From Acidiferrobacteraceae bacterium (GTDB taxonomy: Bacteria; Pseudomonadota; Gammaproteobacteria; Arenicellales; UBA868), in NCBI GenBank assembly GCA_002721105.1, contig PBJL01000031.1, forward strand, positions 132,580 to 196,579: a stretch of DNA of 64,000 nt, written 5' to 3'. The notes below the pieces were generated by a model. It was not told the DNA's origin. It saw only the letters and a list, made by a program, of their open reading frames with translations, and did not search any database. The position numbers were made by a program, and so were the translations under genes. The stretch's first letter is position 1, and each line of letters opens with the position of its first letter. Positions 40,789-49,781 of this stretch are shown here, in pieces.

Positions 40789-41148
40789 ATGAAAGATCCA
40801 CTGAATCTAAATTTCGAAAGCTACAGAATTACCTTTGTGAGCTATTTTGAAGCGCTAGAGACTAGCTTAGGGCTCATACAGATACCCCTCGATAAATTCG
40901 CAAAAAGTCCTAAAACTATCGTAAAAAACGATGGCCTGTTTGGGCCTTTGCCTCAACAGGTAGCGGTTGATATATTTAAGAATAACAGATGCCGAACTAT
41001 GCGCTCGCCAATTTACCTCTTCCCAACTCTAGATGCACTTGGTGCACTTCACTGGGATTTAGAAGACAAAAAAAATGCAGATAAGGCTGCATTAGACTTC
41101 TTGGAGTCAATCGGCGAAGCTACTATATCAATACTCGAAGCTAATTAA
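40789..41148 (+). CDS. Hypothetical protein (unrecognised, 119 aa)
   Basis: I do not recognise this protein. It reads as a soluble, mixed-composition polypeptide with no signal peptide, membrane helix or cysteine-rich motif. The C-terminal part (DLEDKKNADKAALDFLESIGE) looks helical, and an LFPTLDALGALHWDL segment precedes it. It occupies the only plus-strand frame open for 120 codons between leuC and aroC, and no competing minus-strand gene exists. Arguments against: the ribosome binding site is poor and there is no operon partner. It converges on aroC 20 bp away. Confidence 0.5.
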   Translation: MKDPLNLNFESYRITFVSYFEALETSLGLIQIPLDKFAKSPKTIVKNDGLFGPLPQQVAVDIFKNNRCRTMRSPIYLFPTLDALGALHWDLEDKKNADKAALDFLESIGEATISILEAN

Positions 41149-41168
41149 GCTTTACCCTTAACGCTCTT

Positions 41169-42245
41169 CTATGTTTTATCGAATTGGTTATGGCCAACTC
41201 CACGATGCCGAAGGAAGTGATCAATTAGAACCAAAAGAAGCATTGCCTCTGCCACAGGTACAGCTCTAATACCAACACAAGGGTCGTGTCGCCCAGTTGT
41301 AACGATATCGGTAGGATTGCCCTGTGCATCTATTGTTTTACCGGGAATTTGAATGCTAGACGTTGGCTTTAAAGCGATACGTACGACAACATCCTGGCCT
41401 GTTGAGATTCCTCCCAATGTCCCACCGGCATTATTACTCAAAAAGCCATTTGGTGTGATTTCATCGCGATGCTCAGAGCCTTTTTGTCGAACACTATCAA
41501 ACCCAGCACCGATAGACACGCCTTTCACTGCATTTATGGACATCATAGCCCGCGCGATATCAGCATCAAGCCGATCAAATATTGGGTCACCGAGCCCTAT
41601 GGGTACGTTGCGAGCAATAATAGTGAGCTCTGCACCAATAGAGTCTCCTTCACGCCGGACTGCTTGAATAAGGTTCTCGAGTTCTTGAATCTTAGAAGAA
41701 TTGGGGCAAAAAAATGGATTATCATCTACGGTAGACCAATCTAAAGGCTCGATATCGATCGGCCCCATTTTGGTTACTGCGCCCTGAACAACTATACCAG
41801 TATTTTGCTTAAGATATGTTCGCGCTATCGCGCCAGCAGCGACTCGCATCGCTGTCTCTCTCGCAGACGATCGGCCACCTCCACGATAATCCCGATGACC
41901 ATATTTTTGGTGGTAAGTGTAATCAGCATGCCCTGGACGGAATGTATCTTTGATGGCCTCATAGTCCCGCGATCTCCCATCGATATTTCTTACCATCAGT
42001 CCGATCGGCGCTCCGGTGGTTTTACCGTCAAACACTCCTGATAATATCTCAATTTTGTCAGGTTCTCGTCTTTGGCTTGTATTACGTGATTTGCCTGGTC
42101 GGCGGCGATCTAAATCTTTCTGAATTACTTGTGGACTAAGGTTCAACCCTGCAGGACATCCATCCACGATGCAGCCTATAGAGTGGCCGTGACTCTCTCC
42201 ATAGGAAGTTACTGAGAAAAGAACTCCGAATGTATTGCCTGCCAT
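41169..42245 (-). CDS. aroC: Chorismate synthase
   Basis: Reduced-FMN-dependent elimination of phosphate from EPSP to give chorismate. Family signatures: the N-terminal [14 protein letters not shown], the [16 protein letters not shown] flavin/substrate segment and [14 protein letters not shown]. 358 residues (E. coli 361). It follows dcd by 9 bp on the same strand, probably a dcd-aroC unit. Confidence 0.97.
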   Translation of the reverse strand: MAGNTFGVLFSVTSYGESHGHSIGCIVDGCPAGLNLSPQVIQKDLDRRRPGKSRNTSQRREPDKIEILSGVFDGKTTGAPIGLMVRNIDGRSRDYEAIKDTFRPGHADYTYHQKYGHRDYRGGGRSSARETAMRVAAGAIARTYLKQNTGIVVQGAVTKMGPIDIEPLDWSTVDDNPFFCPNSSKIQELENLIQAVRREGDSIGAELTIIARNVPIGLGDPIFDRLDADIARAMMSINAVKGVSIGAGFDSVRQKGSEHRDEITPNGFLSNNAGGTLGGISTGQDVVVRIALKPTSSIQIPGKTIDAQGNPTDIVTTGRHDPCVGIRAVPVAEAMLLLVLIDHFLRHRGVGHNQFDKT

Positions 42246-42254
42246 ATTATCTCT

Positions 42255-42821
42255 TCATGCCCTTGGTAACGTTACCCCAGTTTGACCTTGATACTTTCCC
42301 TTTCTGTCCTTATAAGATATCTCACATTCGTCTTGGCTCTCAAAAAAGACGACCTGAGCAACGCCCTCATTTGCATATACTTTCGCAGGCAGTGGTGTCG
42401 TATTAGAGAATTCTAAGGTCACGTAACCTTCCCACTCAGGCTCAAACGGCGTGACGTTAACAATAATTCCGCATCGGGCATAGGTCGATTTACCAAGACA
42501 AATGGTCAATATATTTCTGGGTATTCGGAAATATTCTATGGTACTTGCAAGTGCGAAAGAATTAGGTGGAATAATACATACATCCCCCATAAATTCGACA
42601 AAGCTCGACTCATCAAACGCCTTAGGATCAACAACCGCTCCATTTATATTTGTAAAAACCTTGAACTCATTTGAACATCTAATATCGTATCCATAACTTG
42701 ATGTGCCATATGAGACAATATTTCTACCATCAACCGTAGAAACTTGATGCGCCGCAAAAGGCTGTATCATTCCGTGCTCTTCCGCCATTTTGCGGATCCA
42801 CCTATCAGATTTAATCGTCAA
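42255..42821 (-). CDS. dcd: dCTP deaminase
   Basis: Homotrimeric deaminase of dCTP to dUTP for thymidylate supply. Contains [36 protein letters not shown] (pieces: [15 protein letters not shown]) with the catalytic Glu, and a C-terminal [13 protein letters not shown] nucleotide lid. 188 residues. The start is TTG; the following [18 protein letters not shown] aligns directly with the family N-terminus, which supports this codon. It lies 15 bp after apbC. Confidence 0.97.
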   Translation of the reverse strand: MTIKSDRWIRKMAEEHGMIQPFAAHQVSTVDGRNIVSYGTSSYGYDIRCSNEFKVFTNINGAVVDPKAFDESSFVEFMGDVCIIPPNSFALASTIEYFRIPRNILTICLGKSTYARCGIIVNVTPFEPEWEGYVTLEFSNTTPLPAKVYANEGVAQVVFFESQDECEISYKDRKGKYQGQTGVTLPRA

Positions 42822-42836
42822 TTTTTCCGGCCAGTT

Positions 42837-44024
42837 TCAGTTGTCCTGCACTACAATTGAAGGAAAAACATCACTGTAATCTTTTTTACGTATGGCTAAT
42901 CTACCTGCTGCTTTTCGAGCTATTTCAATATAAATCTGAGCCAATCTCCCCTCTGGCTCGGAAACCACTGTAGGGCTACCGGAGTCAGTTCCTTCTCTAA
43001 TACTACGAGCAAGAGGTATATCACCAAGATAATCAATGCCATATTGTTTTGCCATCCTGGAACCACCGCCTTCACCAAAAATATGCTCTTCATAACCGCA
43101 TTTGGTGCAGATGTGTGAGCTCATATTTTCAACGACGCCGAGCACAGGGATTTCTACTTTTTCAAACATTTTATAAGCTTTTTTTGCATCTAGAAGAGCT
43201 ATATCTTGAGGTGTAGTAACAATAAGTGCGCCAGACACCGGCACTCTTTGAGCAAGAGTCAGTTGAGTATCTCCGGTTCCAGGCGGTAGATCAATTATCA
43301 AATAATCAAGATTATCCCACTGTGTATCATTCAAAAGCTGCTCTAGCGCCTGCGTAACCATTGGGCCACGCCAGATCATTGGTGTCTCCTCATCGATCAA
43401 AAAACCTATAGACATCGCCTGGACTTCGTAACTAACATGCGGTTCAATAATTTTACCATCAGGAGAATGTGGTTGCCCTGATATCCCAAGCATTCTTGGT
43501 TGACTGGGTCCGAAAATATCGGCATCAAGAATACCTGTTCTAGCTCCTTCTGCAGCCAGTGCTAGAGCTAAATTGACCGAGACCGTCGACTTTCCCACGC
43601 CTCCCTTACCGGACGCAACCGCGATAATATTTCGGACCCCCGTAATAGGATTTACCCCCTTTTGAACTTCATGCCCAACGATTTCGGTTTCGATCGTAAC
43701 CGTAGCTTGATCAAGACCGTTAATACCTTTTGTCGCTTCAGCAATGTGAGTCTTTAATGTTTCATTCCATGATGAAGATGGGTAGCCAAGCACCAATTTA
43801 ATCTTTGCAACACCATTCACAGTTTCTATTTCCGCGACTTCTCCAGACTCAACCAGATTTTTCCCAGTATGAGGATCTACAACACTCGAAAGAACATCAC
43901 GGATCTCCTGGTCAAGAGAGTCGGCCTTATTTTTGTCTGCTAGTCCTTTGTCCACTACATTTTCCCTTTGAATGCTACTCTTGTGAGGCTCAATTTTATC
44001 ATAGAGGAGAGGTCGAGCATCCAT
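42837..44024 (-). CDS. apbC: Iron-sulfur cluster carrier ATPase (Mrp/ApbC)
   Basis: P-loop NTPase that binds and transfers Fe-S clusters. N-terminal MIP18-like domain (about residues 35-110), deviant Walker A SGKGGVGKSTVSVNLA, DADIFGPSQPRML, and the cluster-binding CTKCG pair. 395 residues from ATG 44024. A GTG at 43955 has a much better ribosome binding site (AAAGGGA) and would give 372 residues, nearer to E. coli (369); the extra 23 N-terminal residues show no conserved feature, so that start may be the real one. Divergent from metG, a conserved pair. Confidence 0.94.
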   Translation of the reverse strand: MDARPLLYDKIEPHKSSIQRENVVDKGLADKNKADSLDQEIRDVLSSVVDPHTGKNLVESGEVAEIETVNGVAKIKLVLGYPSSSWNETLKTHIAEATKGINGLDQATVTIETEIVGHEVQKGVNPITGVRNIIAVASGKGGVGKSTVSVNLALALAAEGARTGILDADIFGPSQPRMLGISGQPHSPDGKIIEPHVSYEVQAMSIGFLIDEETPMIWRGPMVTQALEQLLNDTQWDNLDYLIIDLPPGTGDTQLTLAQRVPVSGALIVTTPQDIALLDAKKAYKMFEKVEIPVLGVVENMSSHICTKCGYEEHIFGEGGGSRMAKQYGIDYLGDIPLARSIREGTDSGSPTVVSEPEGRLAQIYIEIARKAAGRLAIRKKDYSDVFPSIVVQDN

Positions 44025-44163
44025 GTTATTGGGCTATAATGTTTGAATAATTGGCAATAAGACTTTTCTTAGCCATAAAGTGCAGGTCAATAACTAACGT
44101 TTTTCAAAACAAACTAGCATTTTGTAATAGATGTACTCTTAAATCGGTGGAGCAGATAGATAA

Positions 44164-46200
44164 ATGACTGGCGATAGAAAGAAAATATTGATGACTAGCG
44201 CGTTACCCTATGCCAACGGCCCAATTCACATTGGTCATTTAGTTGAATATATTCAAACTGACATATGGTCAAGATTCCTTAGATACCAAGGCCATGATGT
44301 TTATTACGTGTGTGCAGATGATGCTCATGGTACACCAATCATGCTACAAGCTCGAAAAGAAGGAATTAGTCCTGAAGAGCTTATCCAAGAAACAAAAAAG
44401 CAGCATGAGAGCGATTTCAAGGATTTCCATATACGTTTTGACAATTACTACACCACTCATTCGCCCGAAAATAAATTCTTCGCAGAACATATATATAATT
44501 CGTTGTTGAAGAAAGGACACATAACTAAACGGAAAATACAACAACTTTACGATACGAAAGAAGCTATTTTTCTGCCTGATCGCTTTGTTAAGGGAGCCTG
44601 TCCCGCTTGTAACGCTGAAAATCAATATGGGGATAATTGTGAATCGTGCGGTTCAACTTATTCTGCTACCGAGTTACTGGATGCAGTTTCGGCCCTCTCT
44701 GGTGAAAAGCCAACCCTGCGGGATTCTGAACATTTCTTTGTAAAGTTAGCAGATTTTGAATCGATGCTGAAGAAATGGACTCATACGTCTGGGCGACTTC
44801 AAAAGGAAGTGAAAAACAAACTTAATGAATGGTTCGATGCTGGTCTCAGGGACTGGGACATATCTCGAGATGCCCCTTATTTCGGATTTCAAATTCCTAA
44901 TGAATCAGGAAAATATTTTTATGTTTGGCTAGATGCACCGATTGGATATATGGCTAGCTTTAAAAATTTATGTAATAAGACTGATCTAATTTTTGAAGAC
45001 TATTGGAATGAAAAATCAGACGCTGAACTCTACCATTTTGTAGGTAAAGATATTTTTTATTTCCACACGTTATTTTGGCCTGCTATGCTAGATAGTGCTG
45101 GTTTTAGAAAACCCACATCCGTATTTGTGCATGGCTTTCTTACTGTTGATGGCCAAAAGATGTCTAAATCCAGAGGAACATACATCTCCGCACGCGCTTA
45201 TCTGGAACATCTTGATCCTGATTACCTGCGGTACTATTTTGCCTCAAAACTAAGCAGTCAGGTCGAAGATCTCGATTTGAATCTAACTGACTTCATGCAA
45301 AAAATAAATTCTGATTTGATAGGAAAAGTTGTGAATATTGCAAGTCGTTGTGCAGGCTTTATAACTAACAATTTTGATTCTTTACTTGCTTCCGACATCA
45401 ATTCCGGCGATCTTTATGATGAATTTTTGCAAGGAAGAGAAAAGATAACAATTGCATATGAAAATAGAGAGTTTAGTCACGCGATGCGTGAAATAATGAC
45501 GCATGCTGATCAAGCAAACCAATATCTGAATGATAAGAAACCATGGGTTCTTGCAAAACAAGATGATAAGAAAACGGAACTCCACGAGGTCTGTACTATG
45601 GGGCTTAATTTATACCGATTTCTTATTACCTGGTTGGGTCCCGTTGTGCCCGATTTATGCAAACGATCAGAGGCTTTTCTCGGTACAACTGTTAGTTCAC
45701 CGGGAGATTGGATTAAACTAGATTCACCTTTACTTGATCATAAGATTAACAAATTCACTACTTTACTCAATCGTATTGAGAAAAAGCATATCGAGAACAT
45801 GATTAATACCTCAAAAAATGGAGCAGAGAAAAATAGTGCCGAAAAGACGGAATCGGATAACCTCGCTGAACAAATCACAATCGACGAATTTTCTAAAATT
45901 GATCTTCGAATCGGCTTAGTCTTAAGTGCAGATCATGTTGATGGATCAGAAAAACTGCTGAAACTTGAACTCGACATTGGCTATGAAAAAAGAACAGTCT
46001 TTGCAGGAATTAAATCTTCATATAAGCCCGAGAACCTAATTGGTCGGCAAGTAGTTATGGTAGCTAATCTTGCACCTAGAAAAATGAGGTTTGGAACCTC
46101 TGAAGGCATGGTTCTTGCTGCCTCTAACAGTAACGATGTCGATAGTGTCTTCGTTATCGAGACTAGCGCTGATGCAAAACCCGGAATGCGTGTCCGCTAA
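44164..46200 (+). CDS. metG: Methionyl-tRNA synthetase
   Basis: Class I synthetase with the HIGH box in PIHIGHLVEY, a four-Cys zinc knuckle (CPAC...CESC), WLDAPIGY and the KMSKSRGTYI loop. After the anticodon-binding helices and a Lys/Glu-rich linker comes the C-terminal EMAP/Trbp tRNA-binding dimerisation domain (FSKIDLRIGLVL...RKMRFGTSEGM). 678 residues, E. coli-like. A TATAAT at 44035-44040 upstream may be its -10 box, though no -35 is obvious. It opens a plus-strand series with the aminotransferase, rsxB-like gene and nth. Confidence 0.97.
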   Translation: MTGDRKKILMTSALPYANGPIHIGHLVEYIQTDIWSRFLRYQGHDVYYVCADDAHGTPIMLQARKEGISPEELIQETKKQHESDFKDFHIRFDNYYTTHSPENKFFAEHIYNSLLKKGHITKRKIQQLYDTKEAIFLPDRFVKGACPACNAENQYGDNCESCGSTYSATELLDAVSALSGEKPTLRDSEHFFVKLADFESMLKKWTHTSGRLQKEVKNKLNEWFDAGLRDWDISRDAPYFGFQIPNESGKYFYVWLDAPIGYMASFKNLCNKTDLIFEDYWNEKSDAELYHFVGKDIFYFHTLFWPAMLDSAGFRKPTSVFVHGFLTVDGQKMSKSRGTYISARAYLEHLDPDYLRYYFASKLSSQVEDLDLNLTDFMQKINSDLIGKVVNIASRCAGFITNNFDSLLASDINSGDLYDEFLQGREKITIAYENREFSHAMREIMTHADQANQYLNDKKPWVLAKQDDKKTELHEVCTMGLNLYRFLITWLGPVVPDLCKRSEAFLGTTVSSPGDWIKLDSPLLDHKINKFTTLLNRIEKKHIENMINTSKNGAEKNSAEKTESDNLAEQITIDEFSKIDLRIGLVLSADHVDGSEKLLKLELDIGYEKRTVFAGIKSSYKPENLIGRQVVMVANLAPRKMRFGTSEGMVLAASNSNDVDSVFVIETSADAKPGMRVR

Positions 46201-46214
46201 ATTGAATTTAATCC

Positions 46215-47378
46215 GTGAATTTACAATTTGAGAACCTAAAAAGTTTATTTGATATTCCAGATGATGTAACATATCTAAACTGCTCTTATATGTCACCGAT
46301 GCTAAAAAACGCGTTGGAAGCAGGTATAGAAGGCCTAAAATTAAAGACTCGCCCCTGGTCGATACAGTCACACGATTTCTTTTCGGTAACAGAAGAGGTT
46401 CGTAGTCTTGCGGCAAACATAATCAATTGCGATCCTCATGACATTGCATTAATTCCCTCAGCGAGCTACGGTCTCGCTACTGCGGCAAGTAATCTCTCTA
46501 TTGCAGACACAGAACAAATTATCGTACTAGAGGAAGAATTTCCTTCCAATTTTTATGTATGGCAAGAGCTATCTAAAGTTTCGGGGGCGTCCTTAATAAC
46601 TGTACCTCGGCCAACAAATAGCAGTTGGACGGAAGCAATTATATGTATGATAAATCAAAATACAAAGATAGCCGTTCTCCCACATTGTCATTGGACAGAT
46701 GGATCTTTAATCGATCTAGAATTAATTGGCAAACATCTTCGGAAACATGATGCAGCTCTAGTAGTGGATGCCACTCAAAGTCTTGGCACAATGCCCTTTG
46801 ACGTAACACGCGTCCAACCTGATTTTTTGATCTCAGCGTGTTACAAATGGCTTCTAGGGCCTTATTCAACAGGCCTCCTCTATGTATCACAAAAATATCA
46901 ACAAGGAACTCCAATTGAGTTCAACTGGATAAATCGAGCAAATGCGCATGATTTTAGACATTTAACTTCTTATCAAACTAGTTATGCTGAGGGTGCTCGA
47001 CGTTACGACGTTGGCGAAAGAGCAAATTTTGCTCTCCTGCCGGCCCTTATGGTCGGGCTTCAACAAATAATTGAATGGGGCATTGAATCAATTTATGAAA
47101 CAATTTCACACTTAACAAACGTCGCCGCTCAACAAGCAGAAATACGTGGCTTAGCAGTTACGAAGAAAGAAGCTCGAGCCGGCCATTTTTTTGGTATTCA
47201 ATTGCCATCTAATACGCCTGACAATTTAACGAGGCAACTAAGTGAACAAAATATATTCATTAGTATTCGGGGTAACTCACTTAGAATTACCCCTCACGTT
47301 TATAACTCGGAACAAGATCTAGAAATTCTGTTTAAAGCATTGGATCGCATTAAATGGAAACATGATTTTAGACTTTAG
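46215..47378 (+). CDS. Class V PLP-dependent aminotransferase-like protein
   Basis: Fold-type I PLP enzyme of the class V group that includes cysteine desulfurases, kynureninases and isopenicillin-N epimerase-like proteins. The cofactor Lys is in SACYKWLLGPYSTG, and the PLP-stacking/Asp region is LVVDATQSLGT. The HCHWTDGSLIDL and YDVGERANFALLPAL segments are shared with uncharacterised epimerase/kynureninase-like members. No mobile catalytic Cys loop of the IscS type is evident, so desulfurase activity is not supported. 387 residues, GTG start, 14 bp after metG. The substrate is unknown. Confidence 0.85.
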   Translation: MNLQFENLKSLFDIPDDVTYLNCSYMSPMLKNALEAGIEGLKLKTRPWSIQSHDFFSVTEEVRSLAANIINCDPHDIALIPSASYGLATAASNLSIADTEQIIVLEEEFPSNFYVWQELSKVSGASLITVPRPTNSSWTEAIICMINQNTKIAVLPHCHWTDGSLIDLELIGKHLRKHDAALVVDATQSLGTMPFDVTRVQPDFLISACYKWLLGPYSTGLLYVSQKYQQGTPIEFNWINRANAHDFRHLTSYQTSYAEGARRYDVGERANFALLPALMVGLQQIIEWGIESIYETISHLTNVAAQQAEIRGLAVTKKEARAGHFFGIQLPSNTPDNLTRQLSEQNIFISIRGNSLRITPHVYNSEQDLEILFKALDRIKWKHDFRL

Positions 47379-47381
47379 TTA

Positions 47382-48023
47382 ATGAAACATATTAGCAAAA
47401 GAAATCAGATGCTTGTTGCAGAAGTCGATTCCCTACTCCCGCAAACACAGTGTACAAAATGCGGCTTCCGCTCTTGCATGGCTTATGCCGAAGAGATTAT
47501 TAAATCTAATACCCCGATAAATCGGTGCCCCCCTGGCGGCAAGTCAACCATTCATAACTTAGCAACACTATTAAACCGCGTAACTGCCCCTTTAGACCCT
47601 AATTGTGGATCAGAATCTGTATCGAAATATGCTTTCATCGATGAATCGGCCTGCATCGGGTGTGCACTTTGTATTAAAGCATGTCCAGTTGATGCCATCA
47701 TAGGTGCGCGAAAACTTATGCATACTGTTCTTACTAGTGAATGCACGGGTTGCGAATTATGCATTGAGCCCTGCCCCGTGGACTGCATCGAACTAATAGC
47801 TAAAGATGATTCCGATGGATTAAACGAAAATATACATATAAGTAGAGCAAACAATGCGCGAAAAAGATTTAATAGAAAAATCAAACGAAATAATCAAAAA
47901 CGAGGTGAGTCAGTAAGTCCTAATCGTATGGAAATGAAGAAGGATATACTCGAAAGTGTCAAACGAATACAATCAATAAGAGAAAAAAGAAGGTATACCG
48001 TTCCTGATCGAAAATTAAAATGA
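47382..48023 (+). CDS. RnfB/RsxB-like ferredoxin without membrane anchor
   Basis: Shows the RnfB layout: an N-terminal four-Cys Fe-S motif (QCTKCGFRSC...NRCPPGG, residues about 23-53) followed by two ferredoxin [4Fe-4S] motifs (CIGCALCIKACPVD and CTGCELCIEPCPVD). It differs from RnfB in lacking the N-terminal transmembrane helix and in ending with a long Lys/Arg-rich tail of about 60 residues. None of the other Rnf/Rsx genes is adjacent. It overlaps nth by 4 bp and follows the aminotransferase by 3 bp. It is probably a soluble electron carrier; the partner is unknown. Confidence 0.85.
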   Translation: MKHISKRNQMLVAEVDSLLPQTQCTKCGFRSCMAYAEEIIKSNTPINRCPPGGKSTIHNLATLLNRVTAPLDPNCGSESVSKYAFIDESACIGCALCIKACPVDAIIGARKLMHTVLTSECTGCELCIEPCPVDCIELIAKDDSDGLNENIHISRANNARKRFNRKIKRNNQKRGESVSPNRMEMKKDILESVKRIQSIREKRRYTVPDRKLK

Positions 48024-48676
48024 ATCGATATCAAGTTAAACGGATATTTGAGATTTTGAGTAACTCCATTTCGAATCCAACAACAGAGTTGGAATACTCC
48101 AACCCATTTGAACTGCTTATAGCAGTTATTTTATCAGCACAATCTACTGATATAGCCGTCAATAAGGTGACAAAAAAACTTTTTTCTGTTGCTAAAACTC
48201 CAAGTGAGATACATGACTTAGGTTTGCAAAAACTAAAAATGCTAATTAAAACAATCGGACTTTACAACACTAAAGCTCAAAATATACTACGTACCTGTTA
48301 CATCTTAGAGCAACGATATGCTAACTGTGTGCCAAAAGATCGGGCTGCATTAGAGGCGCTTCCCGGGGTCGGTCGCAAGACCGCTAATGTAGTCTTGAAC
48401 ACAGCTTTTGGCGCACTAACAATCGGTGTAGATACTCATATTTTCCGGGTTTCAAATCGAACAGGTTTGGCAAATGGAAAAAATGTATACGAAGTCGAAA
48501 AGAAACTTTTAACAGTTACTCCACATAAGTATATTAAAGACGCTCACCATCTGTTACTTTTACATGGACGTTATGTTTGTACTGCTAAAAAACCACATTG
48601 TACTGTTTGCAAAATCAATCGTTACTGTGACTACTATGACAATTTTAACGCTGAACGTAAACTTAATAAATCCTAA
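48020..48676 (+). CDS. nth: Endonuclease III (DNA glycosylase/AP lyase)
   Basis: Removes oxidised pyrimidines. HhH motif LEALPGVGRKTANVV carries the catalytic Lys, GVDTHIFRVSNR carries the catalytic Asp, and the C-terminal [4Fe-4S] loop is C-X6-C-X2-C-X5-C (CTAKKPHCTVCKINRYC). 218 residues (E. coli 211). It is translationally coupled to the RnfB-like gene through a 4-bp overlap, reflecting the usual rnf-nth linkage. The end overlaps the rlmB stop by 4 bp. Confidence 0.97.
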   Translation: MNRYQVKRIFEILSNSISNPTTELEYSNPFELLIAVILSAQSTDIAVNKVTKKLFSVAKTPSEIHDLGLQKLKMLIKTIGLYNTKAQNILRTCYILEQRYANCVPKDRAALEALPGVGRKTANVVLNTAFGALTIGVDTHIFRVSNRTGLANGKNVYEVEKKLLTVTPHKYIKDAHHLLLLHGRYVCTAKKPHCTVCKINRYCDYYDNFNAERKLNKS

Positions 48677-49404
48677 ATTGTTCTTTGTCGATTCACTTCG
48701 AATAAAGCAACTCCGCTAGCGACTCCAGCATTCAGGCTTTTGAGTAACCCGGAAGTTGGTATCGAAACTACTTGATCACATTTTTTTCGAGTTAGTTGTC
48801 TTAGTCCCTTTTCTTCGGATCCAATCACTATAGCAATGGGAGATGTTAGATCGGTATTATATAAACTAGAGGAAGAATGCTCATCTAACCCAATCAACCA
48901 AATACCTGCATGCTTCATAGCGTCTAACATAGGAGCCCAATTGCTCTCCTCAAAGACCGGTGTAGCCATTGCACCACCCGCGGACACTCGTATAGCAGTT
49001 GAATTTAAGCCACACCCCTTACTCTTTGGGATTACAACGCAGTCTACTCCTGCTGCTGCTGCGGTTCTTAAACAACTACCCATATTAGCTGGGTCGTTTA
49101 GATTGTCCAAAATTAATATAAAAGGGAGTCGCTTCGTTTTAACAAAAGAAATAACTCCTTTACGCACGATTGCTCCTGATCCCTTCCCAATAATTCCCTG
49201 ATGCCTGACTCCATGAACTCTTGAATCAAGATCATTTTTATTAGTGACTGTAACGGTTACGTTGAGTTTATTAGCTAATTTAATTAGCGATGTTACTCGC
49301 TTATCTTGTCGATTTCTTGAAACAAATATCTCAGAAACTCGATTATCTGTTAAAGCCTTTTCTAACCCATGGAATCCACAGATGTAATATTCATCTTTTG
49401 TCAT
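48673..49404 (-). CDS. rlmB: 23S rRNA (guanosine-2'-O)-methyltransferase, TrmH/SpoU family
   Basis: SPOUT-class enzyme, most like RlmB (Gm2251). An N-terminal substrate-binding domain (GFHGLEKALTDNRVSEIFV) precedes the knotted SPOUT domain with its motifs LDNLNDPANMGSCLRTA (NLNDPANMG), IVIGSEEKGLR and IPTSGLLKSLNAGVASGVALFE. 243 residues, the E. coli RlmB length. A single gene, convergent with nth. Confidence 0.93.
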   Translation of the reverse strand: MTKDEYYICGFHGLEKALTDNRVSEIFVSRNRQDKRVTSLIKLANKLNVTVTVTNKNDLDSRVHGVRHQGIIGKGSGAIVRKGVISFVKTKRLPFILILDNLNDPANMGSCLRTAAAAGVDCVVIPKSKGCGLNSTAIRVSAGGAMATPVFEESNWAPMLDAMKHAGIWLIGLDEHSSSSLYNTDLTSPIAIVIGSEEKGLRQLTRKKCDQVVSIPTSGLLKSLNAGVASGVALFEVNRQRTI

Positions 49405-49666
49405 AACATTTAAAAAATATTTTGTTAAATTGCTCCAAAGAATTAGCTTTTATCTCGCTTAATACTGGATTTTATATTGTCTCTGATTATTCTACTATCA
49501 CCATGTGATTGAAACATTGAATTGCACAAATGTAGGATATTGTTTTCACGTTGCGTAGGAATTTCTACTGATGCTGTATTGACATGGATGTTACTCAACC
49601 GTTATGTTTCGGTTATGTTCATTCGGCCTATCTAACTCATAGATTCCGGGAATTTAAATATCCCAT
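49405..49666. other. Gap between rlmB and tRNA-Leu
   Basis: No coding region is visible. Going rightward it holds the upstream region of rlmB (minus strand; no convincing promoter) and then a plus-strand promoter for the tRNA. A short imperfect inverted repeat (GGGA...TCCC) lies just before the tRNA. Confidence 0.5.
49579..49608 (+). promoter_or_regulatory. Promoter of tRNA-Leu
   Basis: Consensus -35 TTGACA at 49579-49584 and a -10 TATGTT at 49603-49608, spaced 18 bp. It points at the tRNA gene about 60 bp downstream. Confidence 0.55.
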
Positions 49667-49753
49667 GCCCAGGTGGCGGAACTGGTAGACGCGCTAGCTT
49701 CAGGTGCTAGTGGGGGCAACCCCGTGAAGGTTCGAGTCCTTTTCTGGGCACCA
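49667..49753 (+). tRNA. tRNA-Leu (anticodon CAG)
   Basis: Class II tRNA of 87 nt with CCA encoded. The acceptor GCCCAGG pairs with the TCTGGGC near the 3' end (one G-U), discriminator A. The anticodon stem CTAGC/GCTAG encloses TTCAGGT with anticodon CAG at 49701-49703, reading CUG. A long variable arm (GGGG/CCCC) and the T-loop GGTTCGAGTCC are present. No intrinsic terminator is visible behind it; fghA converges 28 bp away. Confidence 0.96.
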
Positions 49754-49781
49754 CTGAGTTAGTTGGTTTGTGAAAAAGCCT

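Noticed and set aside
46215..47378. Assignment of the class V aminotransferase as a cysteine desulfurase serving the adjacent Fe-S proteins
   Set aside because: The conserved Cys loop needed for desulfurase activity is not visible, so only a general class V call is made.
49667..49753. tRNA-Leu as an integration site for a genomic island
   Set aside because: No integrase, no direct repeat of the tRNA 3' end and no phage-like genes flank it; the neighbouring C1 genes look chromosomal.
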